NCBI GenBank assembly: GCA_046263195.1
Contig: JBHELG010000100.1
Coordinates: 1-42,621, forward strand
Source of the DNA: JBHELG01 sp046263195
Lineage (GTDB): Bacteria > Actinomycetota > Nitriliruptoria > Nitriliruptorales > JAHWKO01
Direction: 5' to 3'
Length of the DNA: 42,621 nt
The position numbers and the translations under genes were made by a program. The notes below the pieces were generated by a model that did no database searches, was not told the DNA's origin, and saw only the letters and a program-made list of their open reading frames with translations. Below, in pieces: positions 40,282 to 42,621 of the stretch; position 1 is the stretch's first letter, and each line of letters starts with the position of its first letter.

Positions 40282-40352
40282 GCGAAGCCCGACGTTGTAA
40301 CGAGCGACGGAAGGTGATCACCGGCCGTCGGGGACAGAGGAGTGCCGGCTCG

Positions 40353-41261
40353 ATGTTGAAGAGCGCGAAGACGTTCATCCTGCTCGCAGCCCTGTCGGGA
40401 GTGCTGCTGTTCGCGGGAGAAGCAGTGGCAGGCCGCCAGGGGCTATACTTCGCCCTCGGCTTCGCCCTGCTCTTCAACGGTGTCGCCTACTTCTTCAGCG
40501 ACCGCATCGCCATCGCGGCGGCCCGAGGCAAGCCGGTCACTGAGGCGGAGGCCCCCGACCTGTACGGGATCGTGCGGAATCTGTCGCAACGAGCGGGACA
40601 GCCGATGCCACGGCTGTACATCAGCCCTTCCCCCCAGCTGAACGCATTCGCGACGGGCCGCAACCCGCAACATGCCGCGGTCTGCGTCAACCAAGGCCTC
40701 TACGAGGCGCTGGACCGCGAGGAGCTCGAGGGTGTGCTCGCCCACGAACTTCAACATGTCTACAACCGCGACGTCCTCGTGGGAACCGTGGCGGCGACGC
40801 TGGCCGCGGCCGTCACCTTCCTCGCCCGCATGGCCATGTGGGGGGCGCTGTTCGGGGCCGGCGGAGGGCGGGACCGCGACGGTGCCGGGGGTGCCCTCGG
40901 TGGGCTGCTCATGGTGTTTCTCGCACCGATCGCGGCGTTCCTCATCCAGGCAGCCGTGAGCCGATCACGCGAGTCACTCGCCGACCGCAGCGGTGCGGAG
41001 TTGTGCCACAACCCGCTCGCTCTAGCGCGAGCCCTGCGCAAGATCGAGCAGGCGAATACCTCCACGTCCATGTGGCGTCGGGGTGCGACCCCTGCCGAGA
41101 CGAACCCGGCCTTTGCGCACCTCTACTTCTCGGCGCCGTTCGGCGGCAAGGTTCTCTCGAAGCTTTTCAGCACGCACCCGCCCACGGAGGAGCGGATCGA
41201 GGCGCTCGAGGAGATGGCCCGTGGGATGGGACAACTCGGGCCTGGTCAGCACATCCACTAG
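40353..41261 (+). CDS. htpX: HtpX-family membrane zinc metalloprotease
   Basis: A 302-residue integral membrane M48 protease involved in degrading damaged membrane proteins. The zinc motif is HELQH (H131, E132, H135), with the third ligand Glu207 in SRESLADRSGAEL. Two helices at the N-terminus (about 6-25 and 29-47) and two after the active site (about 146-166 and 183-202) match the family. HELQH replaces the more common HELSH and keeps HExxH. The ATG at 40353 follows GAGGAG; the frame is open to 40278, overlapping nuoN2, without similarity. A 71-base gap separates it from nuo, so it could be co-transcribed. Confidence 0.92.
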   Translation: MLKSAKTFILLAALSGVLLFAGEAVAGRQGLYFALGFALLFNGVAYFFSDRIAIAAARGKPVTEAEAPDLYGIVRNLSQRAGQPMPRLYISPSPQLNAFATGRNPQHAAVCVNQGLYEALDREELEGVLAHELQHVYNRDVLVGTVAATLAAAVTFLARMAMWGALFGAGGGRDRDGAGGALGGLLMVFLAPIAAFLIQAAVSRSRESLADRSGAELCHNPLALARALRKIEQANTSTSMWRRGATPAETNPAFAHLYFSAPFGGKVLSKLFSTHPPTEERIEALEEMARGMGQLGPGQHIH

Positions 41262-41283
41262 AGCGTTTCAGCAGGCCTTGAGC

Positions 41284-41317
41284 GCGGTGGAGGGCAGACA
41301 GCACGACCCTCCACCGC
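41284..41317. terminator. Strong bidirectional terminator between htpX and yajQ
   Basis: GCGGTGGAGGG (41284-41294) and CCCTCCACCGC (41307-41317) form an 11-base perfect stem with a 12-base loop in the 59-base gap between the convergent genes. T-tracts are poor, as is usual in high-GC actinobacteria. Confidence 0.7.
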
Positions 41318-41320
41318 CGG

Positions 41321-41815
41321 CTAGTTCTTGAAGTTCGTGAAGAGCAGCGGGGCGTCGTAGTCCTGCGCCTTCACCAGCGCTATCACCTCCTGCAGGTCAT
41401 CGCGCTGCTTGCCGGCCACGCGGATGCGATCGCCCATGTTCGTCGGAGTGACCTTGAGCTTCGAGGCTTTGATCTGCTTGACGATCTGCTTGGAAAGCTC
41501 GGTGGTCAGCACGGTACGCAGCCGTATGTCGATGCGGTAGGTCCCACCGGCAGCGGGACGAGGCTCGCTCGGATCGATGGCTTTCAGCGACACCTTGCGG
41601 CGGACGAGTTTCTCGCGCAGGACTTCCAGCGCCGCGCGGGTCCGGTCCTCGGTGCTCGACTGCACGCGGATCGAATCGGTTCCTTCCCACGCGATCTGGC
41701 TAGCCGTGTTCTTGAAGTCGAACCTGGTGGCCACCTCTCGAGCTGCCTGGTTGATCGCGTTGTCGACCTCCTGACGGTCGACTCCCGCCTCGATATCGAA
41801 GCTCGCCTCCGCCAC
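41321..41815 (-). CDS. yajQ: YajQ-family nucleotide-binding protein
   Basis: A 164-residue cytoplasmic protein of the YajQ family, whose members bind nucleotides, including cyclic di-GMP in Xanthomonas; its role in actinobacteria is not established. The whole length fits: MAEASFDIEAGVDRQEVDNA at the start, ATRFDFKN, and a C-terminal VAGKQRDDLQEVIALVKAQD ending FTNFKN. The GTG start at 41815 is preceded on the minus strand by AGGAGG at good spacing. It is convergent with htpX and divergent from the tRNA cluster. Confidence 0.93.
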   Translation of the reverse strand: MAEASFDIEAGVDRQEVDNAINQAAREVATRFDFKNTASQIAWEGTDSIRVQSSTEDRTRAALEVLREKLVRRKVSLKAIDPSEPRPAAGGTYRIDIRLRTVLTTELSKQIVKQIKASKLKVTPTNMGDRIRVAGKQRDDLQEVIALVKAQDYDAPLLFTNFKN

Positions 41816-41911
41816 TGGTCGCCTCCTGCTCAGCGGGGACGGTTGAGTGATGCTAGCCCGAAACGAACGCTGCCAGGACCCACGGGGAATGGCGGCGGAA
41901 CCCGGCCCAGG

Positions 41912-41939
41912 TTGCGGGGTTGATGGGCGCCGCTACCAT
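41912..41939 (+). promoter_or_regulatory. Candidate promoter of tRNA-Tyr
   Basis: TTGCGG (41912-41917) and TACCAT (41934-41939) are 16 bases apart, putting the start of transcription about three bases before the mature tRNA-Tyr at 41949. Confidence 0.4.
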
Positions 41940-41948
41940 TGCCACGGC

Positions 41949-42032
41949 CCGGAGGGATTCCCGAGTGGCCAAAGGGGCCTGACTGTAAATCAGGTGCGGA
42001 ACGCTTCGGAGGTTCGAATCCTCCTCCCTCCA
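41949..42032 (+). tRNA. tRNA-Tyr (anticodon GTA)
   Basis: An 84-base class II tRNA with a long variable arm. Acceptor GGAGGGA pairs with TCCCTCC. The anticodon stem CTGAC...GTCAG-like arrangement around TGTAAA gives anticodon GTA. The T-arm holds GGTTCGAATCC. The 3' CCA is not encoded, and the discriminator is A42032. Confidence 0.95.
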
Positions 42033-42110
42033 CGCCCACAATGGTCACGGGGCTTCGGACTCAGGGTCGGATGAACGGCCACACGGAACGGAGTTTTCCA
42101 CCGTTGCAGT

Positions 42111-42183
42111 GCCCCTGTAGCTCAGCCGGCAGAGCACTTCCATGGTAAGGAAGGGGTCAGCGGTTCGAATCCGCTCGGGGGCT
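42111..42183 (+). tRNA. tRNA-Thr (anticodon GGT)
   Basis: A 73-base tRNA. Acceptor GCCCCTG pairs with CGGGGGC (one G-T). The anticodon stem CTTCC / GGAAG encloses the loop ATGGTAA, giving anticodon GGT. D-arm GCTCAGCCGGCAGAGC and T-arm GCGGTTCGAATCCGC are complete. No encoded CCA. The 78 bases before it show no clear promoter. Confidence 0.95.
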
Positions 42184-42284
42184 CGAGGTGAAGGTGAAGC
42201 GCGGCGTGCGGCAGGCCGGGCCGGCACCAGGACGACGGAGTCCGGCTGGCGCTCGACGCTGTCTCACCCCATCCGAGCGCACAA

Positions 42285-42356
42285 GGCGGCGTAGCTCAGA
42301 GGTAGAGCAAGCGGCTCATAATCGCTGTGTCGGAGGTTCGAGTCCTCCCGCCGCTA
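42285..42356 (+). tRNA. tRNA-Met (anticodon CAT), elongator type
   Basis: A 72-base tRNA. Acceptor GGCGGCG pairs with CGCCGCT (first pair G-T). The loop CTCATAA gives anticodon CAT. It lacks the three G-C pairs in the anticodon stem expected of initiator tRNA, so it is the elongator; a lysidine-modified tRNA-Ile cannot be fully excluded from sequence alone. No encoded CCA. Confidence 0.9.
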
Positions 42357-42515
42357 CGAGTCAGGTGGCCCGACCTAGGCAGCGCCACGTCTTTGCTAGC
42401 CTCTCGGCGAGCACGCCAATCGGCGACCGTCCCTTTCGAGATGGGGAGAGAGAAGGCGTCCTGCCTTGCCCAGGACCGTGACGGAACCGGTACGGCCTGA
42501 CCAAGGAGTTCCGCG

Positions 42516-42621
42516 ATGGCTAAGGCGAAGTTCGAGCGGACGAAGCCGCATTTGAATATTGGGACGATTGGTCATATTGATCATGGTAAGACGACGTTGA
42601 CTGCGGCGATTACGAATGTGT
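42516..42621 (+). CDS. tuf: Elongation factor Tu (5' part only; runs off the window)
   Basis: The first 35 codons translate to MAKAKFERTKPHLNIGTIGH and on through IDHGKTTLTAAITNV. This is the EF-Tu N-terminus with the G1 GTP-binding motif GHIDHGKT. AAGGAG (42503-42508) lies seven bases before the ATG. Codon use is unlike every other gene in the window: one C-ending codon in 35, with ATT, GGT, CAT, GAT, AAT and TTG common. The tRNA-Tyr/Thr-tuf order resembles the conserved tRNA-tuf cluster of many bacteria. The 159-base leader after tRNA-Met holds TAGCCT near 42399 as a weak -10 candidate. Confidence 0.95.
   Translation, partial: MAKAKFERTKPHLNIGTIGHIDHGKTTLTAAITNV

Overview
The window is high-GC DNA with C-ending codons, frequent GTG starts and strong GGAGG-type ribosome binding sites. 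It carries menaquinone synthesis by the futalosine route and two complex I operons. This points to an actinobacterium (Actinomycetota); a deeper lineage outside the model streptomycetes and mycobacteria is possible, but the class cannot be fixed from this sequence alone. No phage, insertion sequence, CRISPR array or rRNA gene was seen.

Layout. (1) 1-11476, menaquinone block: a UbiD-type decarboxylase cut by the window edge, a divergent lipoprotein gene on the minus strand, a UbiA-type prenyltransferase, UbiX, mqnE, mqnA, mqnC, menG/ubiE, a second lipoprotein gene, and a MenJ-like geranylgeranyl reductase. mqnB and mqnD are not in the window. (2) 11610-26392, nuo operon 1: nuoA-B-C-D-E-F-G-H-I-J-K-L-N. 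It has the full NADH module (E, F, G) but no nuoM. (3) 26397-27452: a long-chain polyprenyl diphosphate synthase, probably making the menaquinone side chain. (4) 27453-28064: a 612-base gene-free stretch with palindromic repeats and a 14-base palindrome resembling a Rex operator core. (5) 28065-40281, nuo operon 2: nuoA-B-C-D-H-I-J-K-L-M-N, with a full membrane arm but no E, F or G. (6) 40353-42621: htpX, a convergent yajQ, tRNA-Tyr, tRNA-Thr, tRNA-Met and the first 106 bases of tuf.

How it fits together: the first block and the prenyl synthase make, prenylate, methylate and partly saturate menaquinone, which complex I-1 reduces with NADH. Complex I-2 is the more unusual machine. It lacks the NADH module. 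Its NuoD has Trp where the quinone-binding Tyr is expected, its NuoH lacks a Glu of the acidic loop, and its peripheral subunits NuoC2 and NuoI2 carry long tails. The NuoI2 tail holds a duplicated charged helical module. Its electron donor, and perhaps its handling of the acceptor, may therefore differ from standard complex I.

Other points that stand out are a dispersed palindromic repeat family (GCGGTCTTGG / CCAAGACCGC) sitting in the gaps of these operons, GC-rich palindromes carried in-frame inside nuo genes, and an abrupt codon-usage switch at the first codons of tuf.
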